A DNA stretch of 64,000 bases from an uncultured Prevotella sp. (GCA_900553465.1 USDT01000002.1:68901-132900); one strand, 5' to 3'; shown: positions 18,301 to 28,498, counted from the stretch's first letter. Numbers and translations: made by a program. The notes: generated by a model from the sequence alone, not told the origin.

Positions 18301-19068
18301 ATGGTGAACATTAATTTACGCAGTATTGTTTCGGCAATCTTGGGCATGATTGCGGCAGTGCAGGTATGCGCGTTTGGTGTTTTTTCCAGTCAGTCGGATG
18401 ACCGACTCATGACGGAGAAAGAGAGGTATGAGGTGCTCGACAGTGTGTGCGCGGTATTGGGAATGTCTATATATGATGGTTATATCATCACTTTTGAATT
18501 TAAGAATGAGTACCACATGTCGGAGCGAGAGGTATTGGCTGACTCGCTTATAAAAGTGTTGGAATATAAAGGAAAGAAGAAATATGATGCAGTGTCTTAT
18601 GCAGAAAGGAGACATTTTCCTTATGCAAAGATTACTTGTAAGAAGTACAACAGTATTTACAAGTCAAGCTATGAACTTCATAAACTGAATCCTATGTCCA
18701 GAATGGGAGCCGGCGATTTCTGTTACTTTGAGGATGGGACATTGTTGAATCTTCACGTGGATACTGAGATAGAATGTCCACCGTATGAGGGCGGCATTAT
18801 AATGGTAGAATCGTTTAAGATAATGGATGAAAACAGTATAGAAACGATAAAGAATCTTACAGACAGAGTGTACAATATTAAGGCCGAGCTGATAAATAAT
18901 CCGGAATATGAAATCAGATACTCATTCAATTTCGATTATGACGGTTCCTCGTACGAGGTAAGTGGATCTGTGGTGTCGAGGAAAGTGCTTAATAAATATA
19001 TGACAAGCTATAATGCCTCAATGGAATTCATTGATAAATACGGAATGAAATTGAAGAAGATAAAATGA
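18301..19068 (+). CDS. Secreted protein of unknown function
   Basis: The ATG at 18301 gives a 255-aa protein with a signal peptide (MVNINLRSIVSAILGMIAAV, ending near VCAFG). An in-frame TTG 9 bases upstream is less likely. The mature part is charged with many Tyr and Lys; I recognise no domain. It is monocistronic as far as seen and is followed by a fresh promoter for the Cys-rich gene. Base composition is somewhat more AT-rich than mnmA before it. Confidence 0.7.
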   Translation: MVNINLRSIVSAILGMIAAVQVCAFGVFSSQSDDRLMTEKERYEVLDSVCAVLGMSIYDGYIITFEFKNEYHMSEREVLADSLIKVLEYKGKKKYDAVSYAERRHFPYAKITCKKYNSIYKSSYELHKLNPMSRMGAGDFCYFEDGTLLNLHVDTEIECPPYEGGIIMVESFKIMDENSIETIKNLTDRVYNIKAELINNPEYEIRYSFNFDYDGSSYEVSGSVVSRKVLNKYMTSYNASMEFIDKYGMKLKKIK

Positions 19069-19112
19069 TGCAGTGTGTAAGTGAATACGCGAAGTTAAAA
19101 AATGTTGTATAA

Positions 19113-19144
19113 TTTGCTTCCGAACTCATTTCATGCTATATTTG
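19113..19144 (+). promoter_or_regulatory. Promoter of the Cys-rich gene
   Basis: TTTG (19113-19116), a 20-nt spacer and TATATTTG (19137-19144) give a consensus Bacteroidota promoter about 95 bp before the ATG at 19240. Confidence 0.75.
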
Positions 19145-19239
19145 CAAACGTGGGGATTATGTTTTTTCCGCTTCGTAAGAGAGTGGCAGACGGACGTCCT
19201 CACATAGAATATTGACAAACAGTAAAACAAATTGTTATT

Positions 19240-19716
19240 ATGCAGAAAAAATCGTTAGTAGTATTGACTGCCGTTGCGTTTGTGGCGCTTATAGCCTTTG
19301 CGCAGGACATCAAGACGGCGATAAACAAGAATGTGGCATGTCCGCATCGTAGCGAGTGTGTGAATGCTGTTGCCGCAAACAATGACGGCAAGACAACAAA
19401 GAATATATGTCCTAACGCGGCAAATTGTCCTAATGCGGCTAATTGTGCCAAGGCTGGCAAGTGTCCTAATGCAGAGAACTGCCCTAATGCAGGTAAGTGC
19501 GCTGCAAAATGCGGCAAGGCTGCGGGATGCACAGAGGCATGCAAGAACTGTCCTAATGCAGCTACATGTGACAAGAAAGGCACATGTCCGCGTGCGACAG
19601 GATGTGCCAATGCAGCGGCGTGTCCCAACAGCAAGAATGGAACAAACGTATGCCAGATGCAGGGCAAGCATCATGGCGGAGCGGCCGGTGGCCATTGCCG
19701 TCGTATAAACAAGTAA
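19240..19716 (+). CDS. Secreted cysteine-repeat protein, possible metal binder
   Basis: The 158-aa protein starts with a signal peptide (MQKKSLVVLTAVAFVALIAF). The mature region has 18 cysteines. From about residue 57 they fall in a six-residue rhythm, C-P-N-A-x-N, repeated as CPNAANCPNAANCAKAGKC and onward, ending with a His/Gly-rich tail (KHHGGAAGGHC). It lies 9 bp upstream of a YbjQ/UPF0145-family gene, a family sometimes labelled heavy-metal-binding. Binding of soft metals in the periplasm or at the surface is an inference. A low-complexity structural protein is the alternative. Confidence 0.75.
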   Translation: MQKKSLVVLTAVAFVALIAFAQDIKTAINKNVACPHRSECVNAVAANNDGKTTKNICPNAANCPNAANCAKAGKCPNAENCPNAGKCAAKCGKAAGCTEACKNCPNAATCDKKGTCPRATGCANAAACPNSKNGTNVCQMQGKHHGGAAGGHCRRINK

Positions 19717-19725
19717 CATAAGGAT

Positions 19726-20043
19726 ATGGTATTAAGTACAACACCAACAATAGAGGGAAGCCCGATACGCGAGTATAAGGGCATTGTGACAGGAGAAACC
19801 ATCATCGGTGCCAATGTTTTCAAAGACTTCATTGCCGGTCTGCGCGACTTCTTCGGCGGACGCAGCGGCACTTACGAAAAAGTATTGGCTGAGGCAAAGG
19901 ACACATCGCTGTCGGAGATGGCCGAAAGAGCACGCCTGATGGGTGCCAATGCCGTGGTGGGAATAGATATTGACTACGAGACGATAGGCCAGAACAACTC
20001 AATGCTCATGGTGACATGCAGCGGAACAGCCGTTGTCATCTGA
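19726..20043 (+). CDS. YbjQ/UPF0145 family protein
   Basis: At 105 aa it has the length and motifs of the UPF0145 (DUF74) family: an N-terminal [18 protein letters not shown] strand pattern, the [11 protein letters not shown] turn, and [15 protein letters not shown] followed by a strand with VTCSGTAV. The family forms pentameric barrels; its biochemical role is not established. It follows the Cys-repeat gene closely and shares its promoter, then ends at a bidirectional terminator. Confidence 0.9.
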   Translation: MVLSTTPTIEGSPIREYKGIVTGETIIGANVFKDFIAGLRDFFGGRSGTYEKVLAEAKDTSLSEMAERARLMGANAVVGIDIDYETIGQNNSMLMVTCSGTAVVI

Positions 20044-20084
20044 CCATCGGAATAAGAAACGGAAGCATAGATTTAACGTAGAAA

Positions 20085-20158
20085 GAAAGACGGACAGGAC
20101 ACAGGACGCAGGTGCACATGATGGCACACGTCGGAGTGTCTTGTCCGTTTTTCTTTTT
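20085..20158. terminator. Bidirectional terminator
   Basis: An inverted repeat of about 15 bp, with arms AGACGGACAGGACAC and GTGTCTTGTCCGTTT, is flanked by A-rich sequence on the left and TTTTTCTTTTTG on the right. It serves the converging YbjQ-family and HAD genes. Confidence 0.8.
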
Positions 20159-20162
20159 GTGT

Positions 20163-20897
20163 TTATCGGTGACTGTATGCAGCTATCTCAGGCCACAGGC
20201 GGCACAGTTCTGTCATGCGTGACAGGACAATGTTTGCGCCCTGGTCGGCGAGGGCAGAGTCGGGCAGAGGTCCGCTATTTACGGCCACAGTGAACATCTG
20301 TGCGGCCACTCCGGCCTTCACGCCGAGAGGAGCATTCTCGACAACAATGCCCTCCCACGGTTGCAGGCCGCCGGCTTTCTGAAGCCCCATGAGATAAGGA
20401 TCAGGTGCGGGTTTGCCTCGTTTGACGTCGTAGGCGCACACAATGTGACGGTCGTCCACAAGGTCGGCGAAGTCGTGGAGCACACGCTGGATGAGCGGAC
20501 GCTGGCCGCTGCCAGTGACAATGCCTATCTGCAGGCCGTCGGCCTTTATTTGATGCATGAGTTCCTTCACGCCTTCCATTATCGGAGTCTCAGGCATGAG
20601 TCCGAACAGACGGGCTTTTTCGTCGTACATGGCCTGCGCTTCTTCCTCGCTGATGTCGCGTCCCTGCTGTTCTTTCACTACTATCTGGATGGTCTCTACA
20701 CCGCGCATACCTTCGTATTTGTAGGTGTCGGCCTCTGGCATGTCGATGCCGAACTCGGCCATTGCCTGCTTCCAGCAGATGGCATGATGGGGCATGGAGT
20801 CGTAGAGAACCCCGTCCATGTCAAAAAGCACAGCCTTGGGACTGAATTGCCCAAAGCTGTGCTTCTTTATATATTCATTTATTTTTATGTCTATCAT
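20163..20897 (-). CDS. HAD-superfamily phosphatase or phosphoglucomutase-like protein
   Basis: The 244-aa protein has HAD motif I (VLFDMDGVLYDS, nucleophile Asp26), an alpha-helical cap, motif II (IGIVTGSGQRP), a motif III Lys near KRGKPAPDPY, and motif IV (GIVVENAPLGVKAG, with Glu-Asn in place of the usual Asp pair). I chose the ATG at 20897 over a GTG six bases upstream. It resembles beta-phosphoglucomutase or sugar-phosphate phosphatases. The pgi gene 11 bp upstream suggests a sugar-phosphate substrate, but this is inference. Confidence 0.87.
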   Translation of the reverse strand: MIDIKINEYIKKHSFGQFSPKAVLFDMDGVLYDSMPHHAICWKQAMAEFGIDMPEADTYKYEGMRGVETIQIVVKEQQGRDISEEEAQAMYDEKARLFGLMPETPIMEGVKELMHQIKADGLQIGIVTGSGQRPLIQRVLHDFADLVDDRHIVCAYDVKRGKPAPDPYLMGLQKAGGLQPWEGIVVENAPLGVKAGVAAQMFTVAVNSGPLPDSALADQGANIVLSRMTELCRLWPEIAAYSHR

Positions 20898-20908
20898 GCA
20901 CACATGGT

Positions 20909-22267
20909 TTATGCTTCTTTGGCCAGTCTTTCCTGGATGGCCTTGCTTTCTGCTTCGTAGCCCGGTTTGTTGAGCAGTGCGAACATGTTCTTCTTGTATG
21001 CTTCAACGCCCGGTTGGTTGAACGGATTTACGCAGAGTACGTTTCCGCTGATGCCGCATGCGATCTCGAAGAAGTAGATGATCTGTCCGAGGTAGTACTC
21101 GTTGAGCTCAGGGATTGACAGGCGGATGTTAGGTACGCCGCCGTCAACGTGAGCCAGACGTGTTCCGAGTTCAGCCATCTTGTTCACTTCGTCAACGTGT
21201 TTTCCGGCAAGGAAGTTTAGGCCGTCGAGGTTTTCCTCGTCGCTTGGGAAGAGCACTTCGTGGTTAGCCTTCTCTACGCTCAGCACTGTCTCGAAGATTG
21301 AACGCTCGCCTTGCTGTATCCACTGGCCCATTGAGTGAAGGTCGGTGGTGAAGTCGCATGATGCCGGGAATATGCCCTTACCGTCCTTGCCTTCGCTCTC
21401 ACCGTAGAGCTGCTTCCACCATTCGCTCATGAAATGGAGTTTCGGCTGGTAGTTCACCATGATTTCAATCTTCTTTCCTGCCTGTGCATAAAGTGCGTTT
21501 CGGGTAGCAGCATATATGGCAGCAGGGTTCTCGTCGAACGGAACGTCGATGCCAGTGGCCTTCTCCATGTCGGCAGCACCCTGGATGAGGGCTTTGATAT
21601 CGTAGCCGGCGATGGCGATAGGCAGCAGACCTACCGGAGTGAGCACTGAGAAACGGCCGCCCACATTGTCGGGGATGACGAATGTCTTGTAGCCTTCTTT
21701 TGTAGCAGCTGCGCGTGCTGCACCCTTTGTCGCGTCGGTGATGGCAACGATAACATCGCGTGCCTCTTCCTTGCCGCGCTGTGTCTCACACTGCTTCTTC
21801 AGCAGACGGAAGGCGAGAGCAGTCTCGGTTGTTGTGCCTGATTTTGATATGTTGATTACTCCGAACTTCTTGTCCTTGAGATATTCGGTGAGTTCGTAGA
21901 GATAGTCTTCACCGATGTTGTTGCCTGCAAAGACGATTGTCGGGTTCTTCTTGTCGTTGACGAGCCATGAGAAAGAGTTGCCCAGGGCTTCGATGACGGC
22001 GCGTGCTCCAAGGTAGCTTCCGCCGATGCCGGCAACCACAACTACTTCGCACTTCTCGCGGAGAGTGTCGGCTACGGCCTGTATTTCGTTGATGAATTCG
22101 GGTGTTACCGATGACGGCAGGTGCAGCCATCCGAGAAAATCGTTGCCGGGGCATGTGCCTTCTTCAAGAGAACGGCGTGCCTCGTTTACTTGCTGTTCAT
22201 AAGCTTTAACGGCACCCTCCTTGAGGAATGAGGATGCTTTGGTAATGTCTAAGATGATTTTTTTCAT
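20909..22267 (-). CDS. pgi: Glucose-6-phosphate isomerase
   Basis: The 452-aa enzyme interconverts glucose 6-phosphate and fructose 6-phosphate. It shows the sugar-isomerase segments [20 protein letters not shown] and [18 protein letters not shown], the active-site [15 protein letters not shown], and a C-terminal [14 protein letters not shown], typical of the shorter bacterial GPI form. It stands between gpsA (64 bp upstream) and the HAD gene on the same strand, linking upper glycolysis and glycerophospholipid precursor synthesis. Confidence 0.96.
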   Translation of the reverse strand: MKKIILDITKASSFLKEGAVKAYEQQVNEARRSLEEGTCPGNDFLGWLHLPSSVTPEFINEIQAVADTLREKCEVVVVAGIGGSYLGARAVIEALGNSFSWLVNDKKNPTIVFAGNNIGEDYLYELTEYLKDKKFGVINISKSGTTTETALAFRLLKKQCETQRGKEEARDVIVAITDATKGAARAAATKEGYKTFVIPDNVGGRFSVLTPVGLLPIAIAGYDIKALIQGAADMEKATGIDVPFDENPAAIYAATRNALYAQAGKKIEIMVNYQPKLHFMSEWWKQLYGESEGKDGKGIFPASCDFTTDLHSMGQWIQQGERSIFETVLSVEKANHEVLFPSDEENLDGLNFLAGKHVDEVNKMAELGTRLAHVDGGVPNIRLSIPELNEYYLGQIIYFFEIACGISGNVLCVNPFNQPGVEAYKKNMFALLNKPGYEAESKAIQERLAKEA

Positions 22268-22331
22268 CGTTGTTGTTTTTTATGTTGTCTGTTATGTGTA
22301 AATTCCGTTGTCTGTACCTTACAGAAGGGTT

Positions 22332-23327
22332 TTATCTGAAGGAGTCGGTGAGAAGTTTGATCTCTATCTGCGGACTGATGCGTTCGTACAGAATGTTGTA
22401 GACAGCATCGAGTATGGGCATATTGACGTGCATACGTCTGTTTTTCTCCTTCATGCATTTTGTGCCGAAGAAACCTTCGGCTATCATTTCCATCTCGATC
22501 TGTGCGCTCTTTACGCTGTAGCCTTTTCCGATCATCGTGCCGAATGTACGGTTTCGCGAGAAGTTGGAGTAGCCGGTAACGAGCAGGTCGCCCAGATATA
22601 CGGAGTCGTAAACATTGCGTTCGAGCGGATATATGGCAGAAAGGAAGCGTGACATCTCCTGTACTGCGTTGGCCATGAGCACGGCCTGGAAGTTGTCGCC
22701 GTATTTCAAGCCGCTGCATATGCCTGCCGCAATGGCGTAGACATTCTTCAGCACCGAAGAGTATTCGATGCCAAGCAGGTCGCTGCTGGTCTTTGTCTTG
22801 ATGTAGTCGGATGCGATGACATCGGCAAAGGCCTGTGCTTTCTCCTGGTCGGAACAGCCTACGGTGAGATAGGAGAGGCGTTCGAGCGCCACTTCCTCTG
22901 CGTGTGACGGACCTCCGATGCATGCCAGATTGCTTATTGGAACGTCGTAAACGTTGTGGAAGAATTCCGAGCATGCAAGGTTGTCGTCTGCGACAAGACC
23001 TTTTATGGCTGTGATGATGAACTTGTCGCGCAGGCGTGTCTTGAGCTTCTTGAGATGATTTTTGAGGTAGGGCGACGGTATGACAAACACAAGAGTGTCG
23101 TAGGCTTCTACTATTTTGTTGATGTCGCTTGAGAAGAAAATGTTGTCAACATTGAACCTGACACTCGTAAGATAGTTGGGGTTGTGGCCCATTCTGCGGA
23201 AGTTTTCAATGCTGTCGTCACGTCGCATGTACCATCCGATGTGATTGGTCCTGCCTATCACAATCTTGGCTATGGCCGTTGCCCAGCTTCCGCCTCCGAT
23301 TATTGCTATTTTGCCGCAATCGAACAT
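22332..23327 (-). CDS. gpsA: NAD(P)-dependent glycerol-3-phosphate dehydrogenase
   Basis: The 331-aa enzyme makes sn-glycerol 3-phosphate for phospholipid synthesis. It has a Rossmann start (IAIIGGGSWATAIAKIV), a catalytic Lys region (ITAIKGLVADDNL), IGGPSHAEEVALERLSY, and a C-terminal domain with LKNVYAIAAGICSGLKYGDN. It lies between lysS and pgi, all on the minus strand. Confidence 0.95.
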   Translation of the reverse strand: MFDCGKIAIIGGGSWATAIAKIVIGRTNHIGWYMRRDDSIENFRRMGHNPNYLTSVRFNVDNIFFSSDINKIVEAYDTLVFVIPSPYLKNHLKKLKTRLRDKFIITAIKGLVADDNLACSEFFHNVYDVPISNLACIGGPSHAEEVALERLSYLTVGCSDQEKAQAFADVIASDYIKTKTSSDLLGIEYSSVLKNVYAIAAGICSGLKYGDNFQAVLMANAVQEMSRFLSAIYPLERNVYDSVYLGDLLVTGYSNFSRNRTFGTMIGKGYSVKSAQIEMEMIAEGFFGTKCMKEKNRRMHVNMPILDAVYNILYERISPQIEIKLLTDSFR

Positions 23328-23437
23328 TTTGTTAGAATCGAAATTTTCATATTCCCGGCGTTGTCGTGAAAGCCGGATAATGCCGGCGTGAAGTCATGGC
23401 ATATGTGTCATGCTTCACGCTTAGCATTGTATGAATA

Positions 23438-25165
23438 TCATGCGTTTGCCGCGTCAATCCATTTTTGGAATTCGTCCACCTTTGGATTTTCGTAGCCTAA
23501 TTTATATTTCTTGTTCACACCGCACACGTCCATCTGGAGCTTCTGTGCCTTTACTTCCTTGATGTCTGATGTGAGGTTGTAGCCCGCTTTGTTGAACACC
23601 GGAACCCATTCTTCTGGAACGCCAAGCGCTGCCCATTCGGCCACAGTGCTTCTCGGGATGGTCTTTTCGGGACGCATCTGCGGGAAGAAGAGCACTTCCT
23701 GAATTGTGGTTTTGCCGGTCATGAGCATCACGAGACGGTCAATTCCGATACCGATTCCGCTTGTCGGCGGCATGCCATACTGCAGGGCGCGGAGGAAGTC
23801 CTGGTCGATGATCATGGCCTCGTCGTCGCCTTTGTCGGCCAGACGCATCTGTTCCTTGAATCGTTCTTCCTGATCTATCGGATCGTTAAGCTCTGAATAT
23901 GCGTTGGCAAGCTCTTTTCCGTTGACCATGAGTTCGAAACGTTCTGTCAGTCCGGGCTTGCTGCGGTGCATCTTTGTAAGCGGAGACATCTCTACAGGAT
24001 AATCGATTATGAATGTAGGCTGAATGAATGTGCCTTCGCAGAATTCGCCGAATATCTCGTCGATCAGCTTGCCTTTGCCCATGGTTTCGTCAATCTCCAT
24101 GTTGAGTTTCTTGCAGACTTCGCGTATTTCGTCCTCGCTCATGCCGTTGAGGTCGTAGCCTGTCTTCTCCTTTATGGCATCAAGGATAGGCAGACGGCGG
24201 TAAGGTGCTTTGAAACTGATGACCTTTTCGTCTATTTCCTGTTCCGGTTTTCCGTTCACGGCGATGCATATCTTTTCGAGCAGATTCTCGGTGAAGGACA
24301 TCATCCAGTTGTAATCCTTGTATTGAACATACAGCTCCATACATGTGAATTCCGGATTGTGGTTGCGGTCCATACCTTCGTTGCGGAAGTTCTTTCCTAT
24401 CTCATAAACACCTTCGAAACCTCCGACGATGAGTCTTTTAAGATAAAGCTCAGTGGCAATACGCATGTACATGTCGGTGTTCAGTGCGTTGAAGTGTGTG
24501 ATGAACGGACGTGCGCTTGCACCGCCTGCTATTGTTTGAAGTGTAGGTGTTTCAACTTCTGTGTATCCAGCTTCGTCGAGAGCGTTGCGGAGTGTACGCA
24601 GCACTGTGGCGCGCTTGATGAATGTGTCTTTCACTCCGTCGTTAACGATGAGGTCGACATAACGCTGACGGTAACGGAGCTCAGGATCGTCGAACTTGTC
24701 GTAGGCCACTCCGTCCTTGTATTTTACGATAGGCAGTGGCTTGAGGCTCTTTGACAGAAGCTTGATGTTCTGTGCGTGAACGCTTATTTCGCCGGTCTGT
24801 GTCTTGAAAACAAATCCTTCCACGCCGATGAAATCGCCGATATCGAGCAGACGTTTGAAAACGTTGTTGTACATGCTCTTGTCTTCTCCCGGGCAGATGT
24901 CGTCACGGGTGATGTATATCTGTATGCGTCCTTTTGAGTCCTGTATCTCTGCGAAGCTGGCCTTACCCATAACACGGCGGCTCATCAGTCGGCCGGCAAT
25001 GATTACATTGCGTTTCTCGTCTTCATTGAAATTTTCCTTGATATCGTCTGAATAGGCATTCACCGGATATTCGGCTGCCGGATATGGATCAATGCCCATG
25101 TCACGCAATTCCTGTAAACATTGTCTTCTGACAATCTCTTGTTCGCTCAGTTCTAAAATATTCAT
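23438..25165 (-). CDS. lysS: Lysine-tRNA ligase, class II
   Basis: The 575-aa LysRS has an N-terminal OB-fold anticodon-binding domain ([20 protein letters not shown]), then class II motif 1 ([11 protein letters not shown] onward), motif 2 ([20 protein letters not shown]) and motif 3 ([15 protein letters not shown]). About 75 residues extend past motif 3 (from [19 protein letters not shown]), longer than the E. coli enzyme ends. The tRNA-Lys(UUU) gene lies about 1 kb upstream on the same strand. A -7 box is at 25257-25264. Confidence 0.96.
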   Translation of the reverse strand: MNILELSEQEIVRRQCLQELRDMGIDPYPAAEYPVNAYSDDIKENFNEDEKRNVIIAGRLMSRRVMGKASFAEIQDSKGRIQIYITRDDICPGEDKSMYNNVFKRLLDIGDFIGVEGFVFKTQTGEISVHAQNIKLLSKSLKPLPIVKYKDGVAYDKFDDPELRYRQRYVDLIVNDGVKDTFIKRATVLRTLRNALDEAGYTEVETPTLQTIAGGASARPFITHFNALNTDMYMRIATELYLKRLIVGGFEGVYEIGKNFRNEGMDRNHNPEFTCMELYVQYKDYNWMMSFTENLLEKICIAVNGKPEQEIDEKVISFKAPYRRLPILDAIKEKTGYDLNGMSEDEIREVCKKLNMEIDETMGKGKLIDEIFGEFCEGTFIQPTFIIDYPVEMSPLTKMHRSKPGLTERFELMVNGKELANAYSELNDPIDQEERFKEQMRLADKGDDEAMIIDQDFLRALQYGMPPTSGIGIGIDRLVMLMTGKTTIQEVLFFPQMRPEKTIPRSTVAEWAALGVPEEWVPVFNKAGYNLTSDIKEVKAQKLQMDVCGVNKKYKLGYENPKVDEFQKWIDAANA

Positions 25166-25256
25166 ATTTCAATAAGAATTAATTCCTTGTTATCTCTTTA
25201 GTCAAACAATATTGTCGTGTATCAGCGTGGAATACACATATATTTATATTATGATG

Positions 25257-25264
25257 CAAATTTA
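25257..25264 (-). promoter_or_regulatory. Probable -7 element of lysS
   Basis: CAAATTTA on the plus strand reads TAAATTTG on the minus strand, matching TAnnTTTG, about 92 bp upstream of the lysS ATG. The -33 region has TTTCGG at the expected place, a weak match. Confidence 0.55.
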
Positions 25265-25429
25265 ATAAATAAATCCGAAAGGTTATTCATTTTCACATTT
25301 TATAATAAACAGTTGTGCTATTAATTGCTCAATGTAAATTCAGCGGCGGTTGGTTTCAATATAACTGTGGCTCAAGTGCAGAATCTGCGTTGTTGTGTTT
25401 TGCCGGAAGGAATGTCATATGGTCTTTTT

Positions 25430-25955
25430 CGCTTCCTCGCGTCCTCTGATTTTCGTCTGAGTTTTCAGTTCTACCCCAAAAATCCAGCGCGAATTTGCGT
25501 GCAGACTCTCCTTCGGACGCAAATTCGCGAATTATGAGAGGTTTTTATAAAATATTGAATGTCAGGGGGATTATATTTAATAGCCGTTTTTCGGTCTTGC
25601 AATAAGCACCGTTTCGGTACGTGATATTGCCTGTTTTGAGGGCTGAAACACACCATATCACGCCCTGATACGGGCGTAATCAGGCACTAATATGGGCATA
25701 ATTGGAATGTCCTTTGCGTCGTTCGTCATCGCATTGCAGGGTATGCAGCAAGGCAGTACGGTCGGAAAGAGCCTTTATAATCCTGAGTTTAACATTTGTT
25801 TACATCTCTTTCGCGATTTTTGTTTGTCAAAAAAAGTCAAGAAAATTCTTGAATCCGTTACTCGAGTTTTCTGTAAAAATACAGATGTGGCGCGTGAGGA
25901 AAGACATGAGAGGTGTATGCATGTATTGCGGTGGTGATTCATCGGTTGTGTTGTG
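25430..25955 (-). repeat. Intergenic 22-nt-array element, copy D (reverse orientation)
   Basis: This is a complete member, reversed relative to copy A, in the gap between lysS and tRNA-Lys. Read on the minus strand it has the upstream module (AACCGATGAATC and TCACGCGCCACATC), the T-rich box TTTTCTTGACTTTTTTTGAC (about 25812-25845), a spacer with TTATAAAGGCTCTTTCC, five 22-nt units (25594-25703) ending GAAACGGTGCTTATTGCA, then AATTCGCGAATT, GGAGAGTCTGC and TTTTTGGGGTAGAAC. All modules keep the same order as copy A, so the unit behaves as one piece of sequence. Confidence 0.8.
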
Positions 25956-26169
25956 TGAGTTCGCTGTTCTGTGAGGAAACGTGCATTCACGGTTCGTAGA
26001 AACTTGGGTTGCAGGGATGTTTTCTGCTGTTCTATTGCACTTAATGAATAAAATCAATACTCATTGATTTTCCATTGGGTCGGTTTGTCGGCATTACAAA
26101 AGGCAATCCTCATAGAATTTTTGCTGACCTGTTCTTAATATCTGTTCTTCCGATGTGTGTAAATAGAAA

Positions 26170-26201
26170 AAGACAGTTATCTGTTGTGATAACTGTCTTT
26201 C
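26170..26201 (-). terminator. Terminator of tRNA-Lys
   Basis: A 13-bp stem, AAAGACAGTTATC with GATAACTGTCTTT around a 6-nt loop, is followed on the minus strand by TTTCTATTT. It lies immediately downstream of tRNA-Lys. Confidence 0.85.
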
Positions 26202-26206
26202 TGTTT

Positions 26207-26282
26207 TGGTGATCCGCTTGGGGCTCGAACCCAAGACCCCAACATTAAAAGTGTTGTGCTCTACCTGCTGAGCTAGCGGATC
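26207..26282 (-). tRNA. tRNA-Lys (UUU), CCA encoded
   Basis: The minus strand folds as a cloverleaf: acceptor arm GATCCGC with GCGGATC, D-arm GCTCAGCAGGTAGAGC, anticodon stem CAACA/TGTTG with loop CTTTTAA (anticodon TTT), T-arm with GGTTCGAGCC, discriminator A and an encoded CCA. It has its own promoter and terminator. Confidence 0.97.
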
Positions 26283-26322
26283 TCCCTGTATTCTGAAATA
26301 ACTTGTATCTCAAAAGCGTGTG

Positions 26323-26354
26323 CAAAGGTATTGCTTTTTTTTGAATTACGCAAA
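26323..26354 (-). promoter_or_regulatory. Promoter of tRNA-Lys
   Basis: On the minus strand TTTG (26351-26354), a 20-nt spacer and TACCTTTG (26323-26330) match the Bacteroidota promoter. Its -33 box abuts the stop codon of the upstream AI-2E-type permease gene. Confidence 0.8.
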
Positions 26355-27455
26355 TTATTTCGGGGTTTTTTCTTGAATTTTATCAATTTCGTGTTCTTTT
26401 GTTACATATCTTTGCCAATAAGCAATGATAAGTGTGGTCAGAGGCAGTGCGATAATAAGGCCGATGAATCCGAGAAGCGCACCCCATACAGACAGCGAAA
26501 GCAACAGTATCGCGGGGTTCAGTCCCATGGCCTTTCCCATTATCTTGGGTATGACAATCGTTTCGGTGATAATCTGTACAAGGATGAACAGACCTACGGC
26601 CAGACCGAAGACATACCAGAAGTTCTGTCCTGTGTCAGCAGCCTTGAGCATGGCGAGGAATGCTGTAGGGATGAGTGCGAACGTATGGAGATAAGGCACA
26701 AGATCCATTATTCCAATGAGAATGCCGAGGCCTATTGCCATGGGAAAATCCATTATGCTGAATCCTATGCAGAACATAATGCCCATGCATAAAGCTACAG
26801 AACTCTGTCCGCGTATATAATTGTTCAGTTCTCGTTCAACATCTTTCATGAGCTCCTGCCAGAACGGACGGTTCTTTTTGGGGAATATCTTTATCCAGTT
26901 GGTTGTGAGATATTCGTAGTCGAGCAGTATGAAGAACATGTAAAGCAGTGTGATGCAAGACGCGACAATGCTTATAATGACACTGGCTGTCTGGCCGAGA
27001 ACAGAGAATACCTTTGGCATGCCGCTTTTGAGAAGGTCGCTGAAATCCTTGCTTTTGAAGAACTTCTCAATCTCGTATTGGTTTTCAACAACCCATCTTT
27101 TAGCTATTAATGACAGGTCGTTGGTATGCGTTGTCTGTTGCAGCCATCGCATGAATACTTCATAAAGTTTCTGGAACTGTTCGATCATTGGAGGTATGAT
27201 GAAATATATCATGCCGCCGATTACTCCGATGACTATCAGAAGCGCGATGATTATTGCAAGCGCTCTGACCTTTACTTTCATTTTATATTGAATGAATCTT
27301 ACCAGTGGATAAAGCAGATATGCAAACAGCCATGCGATGATGAAAGGCAATAATGCTCCGCTAAGATAATTGATGGCGTACAGAACTGTAAAGACAAGGA
27401 TTGCAATTAACAGCCATCTTACGAATTTGTCGAAAGTTATTCTTTCTTCCAGCAT
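26355..27455 (-). CDS. AI-2E family (PerM/YdiK-like) membrane transporter
   Basis: The 366-aa polytopic protein has about eight membrane helices: two N-terminal pairs, a long amphipathic periplasmic stretch (about residues 80-150) and a C-terminal hydrophobic bundle. It shows the family's conserved late segments ITETIVIPKIMGKAMGLNPA and WGALLGFIGLIIALPLTTL. Members export autoinducer-2 or exchange ions; the substrate cannot be told. It is probably monocistronic, reading towards tRNA-Lys. Confidence 0.9.
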   Translation of the reverse strand: MLEERITFDKFVRWLLIAILVFTVLYAINYLSGALLPFIIAWLFAYLLYPLVRFIQYKMKVKVRALAIIIALLIVIGVIGGMIYFIIPPMIEQFQKLYEVFMRWLQQTTHTNDLSLIAKRWVVENQYEIEKFFKSKDFSDLLKSGMPKVFSVLGQTASVIISIVASCITLLYMFFILLDYEYLTTNWIKIFPKKNRPFWQELMKDVERELNNYIRGQSSVALCMGIMFCIGFSIMDFPMAIGLGILIGIMDLVPYLHTFALIPTAFLAMLKAADTGQNFWYVFGLAVGLFILVQIITETIVIPKIMGKAMGLNPAILLLSLSVWGALLGFIGLIIALPLTTLIIAYWQRYVTKEHEIDKIQEKTPK

Positions 27456-27908
27456 AAATATATAATTTAGAGGTGGTGTATTTAAATGATGTGTTCTTTC
27501 AGATTAGCCTTAAGGATATAGAATTCTTTTAACTTCCGTCTTTGCAAGTACCGGCTGTCGCCGTCGACATTATGATTATGATGCCAGGAAGCTGTAATTA
27601 CATCAAAAACATAAATACAACATATTATAATAGTGCCGACACCATATTTTACATTCTTTTCCTCGGGGCAATCTTATGATTTATGTCATCTGTTTTTCTT
27701 TATGTTCTGATATGATCCGGCAAATCTTTAATGATATTGGCCGTCTGATACGCGGCAATCAAGAGATATGAACTCTTACAAATAAGTCTGAGTATGTCCG
27801 TCACTTGGATATTGTCAGGTCGCATGCAGATGCATACGGATGAATGATTGTTGTATCAGTGTCGGATACATATGCCGTTGTTGTATGTTGTGCCGGTATC
27901 GGTCATAT
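27456..27908. other. Intergenic region with no recognisable feature
   Basis: This AT-rich stretch of about 450 bp lies between the AI-2E-type permease start and the tdk stop. I see no gene, strong promoter or terminator. A short GATATTGGCCGTCTGATAC around 27732-27750 faintly resembles the 22-nt units elsewhere, but there is no array. Confidence 0.5.
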
Positions 27909-28490
27909 TTATAGCTTGCCCTGTGTGGCTTTCTTATAACATTCGCGGCAGAGGGGTTCGTACTCACTCTCTTCTCCAAGCATCACACGTTTGTCTCCGT
28001 CCACTATTCTGTGACTTATGTAAGCGAGGTTTCCGCATTTCACACAGATGGCATGAACCTTTGTCACGTCGTCGGCAATGGCACATAATGCAGGCATAGG
28101 ATCAAACGGAATTCCCTTGAAGTCCATGTCCAGTCCTGCGATAATGACACGTGTCCCACGGTTGGCCAGTTCGTTGCATACGTCCACCAGACCTTCATCA
28201 AGAAACTGGGCTTCGTCTATTCCCACCACATCAATGTCTGATGCCAGCAGCAATATGCTTGATGAAGAGTCTATCGGTGTTGATTGTATGGATGTGTTGT
28301 CGTGGCTCACCACATCTACGTCAGAATAGCGTGTGTCTATTGCTGGTTTGAATATCTCCACTTTCTGGCGTGCGAATTTGGCACGTTTCAGACGTCTGAT
28401 CAGTTCTTCTGTCTTTCCTGAAAACATCGAACCGCATATCACTTCTATTCTTCCCGGGCGATGTGCCTCGCCTGATAAATATTCTGTCAT
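27909..28490 (-). CDS. tdk: Thymidine kinase (type II)
   Basis: The 193-aa enzyme phosphorylates thymidine in the salvage pathway. It has P-loop [11 protein letters not shown], Walker B-like [13 protein letters not shown], lasso region residues, and a zinc site from CVKCG and CREC. The frame is open to 28772, but the ATG at 28490 ([13 protein letters not shown]) fits the family and the promoter. It is divergent from rsmI. Confidence 0.95.
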   Translation of the reverse strand: MTEYLSGEAHRPGRIEVICGSMFSGKTEELIRRLKRAKFARQKVEIFKPAIDTRYSDVDVVSHDNTSIQSTPIDSSSSILLLASDIDVVGIDEAQFLDEGLVDVCNELANRGTRVIIAGLDMDFKGIPFDPMPALCAIADDVTKVHAICVKCGNLAYISHRIVDGDKRVMLGEESEYEPLCRECYKKATQGKL

Positions 28491-28498
28491 GTTGATTG

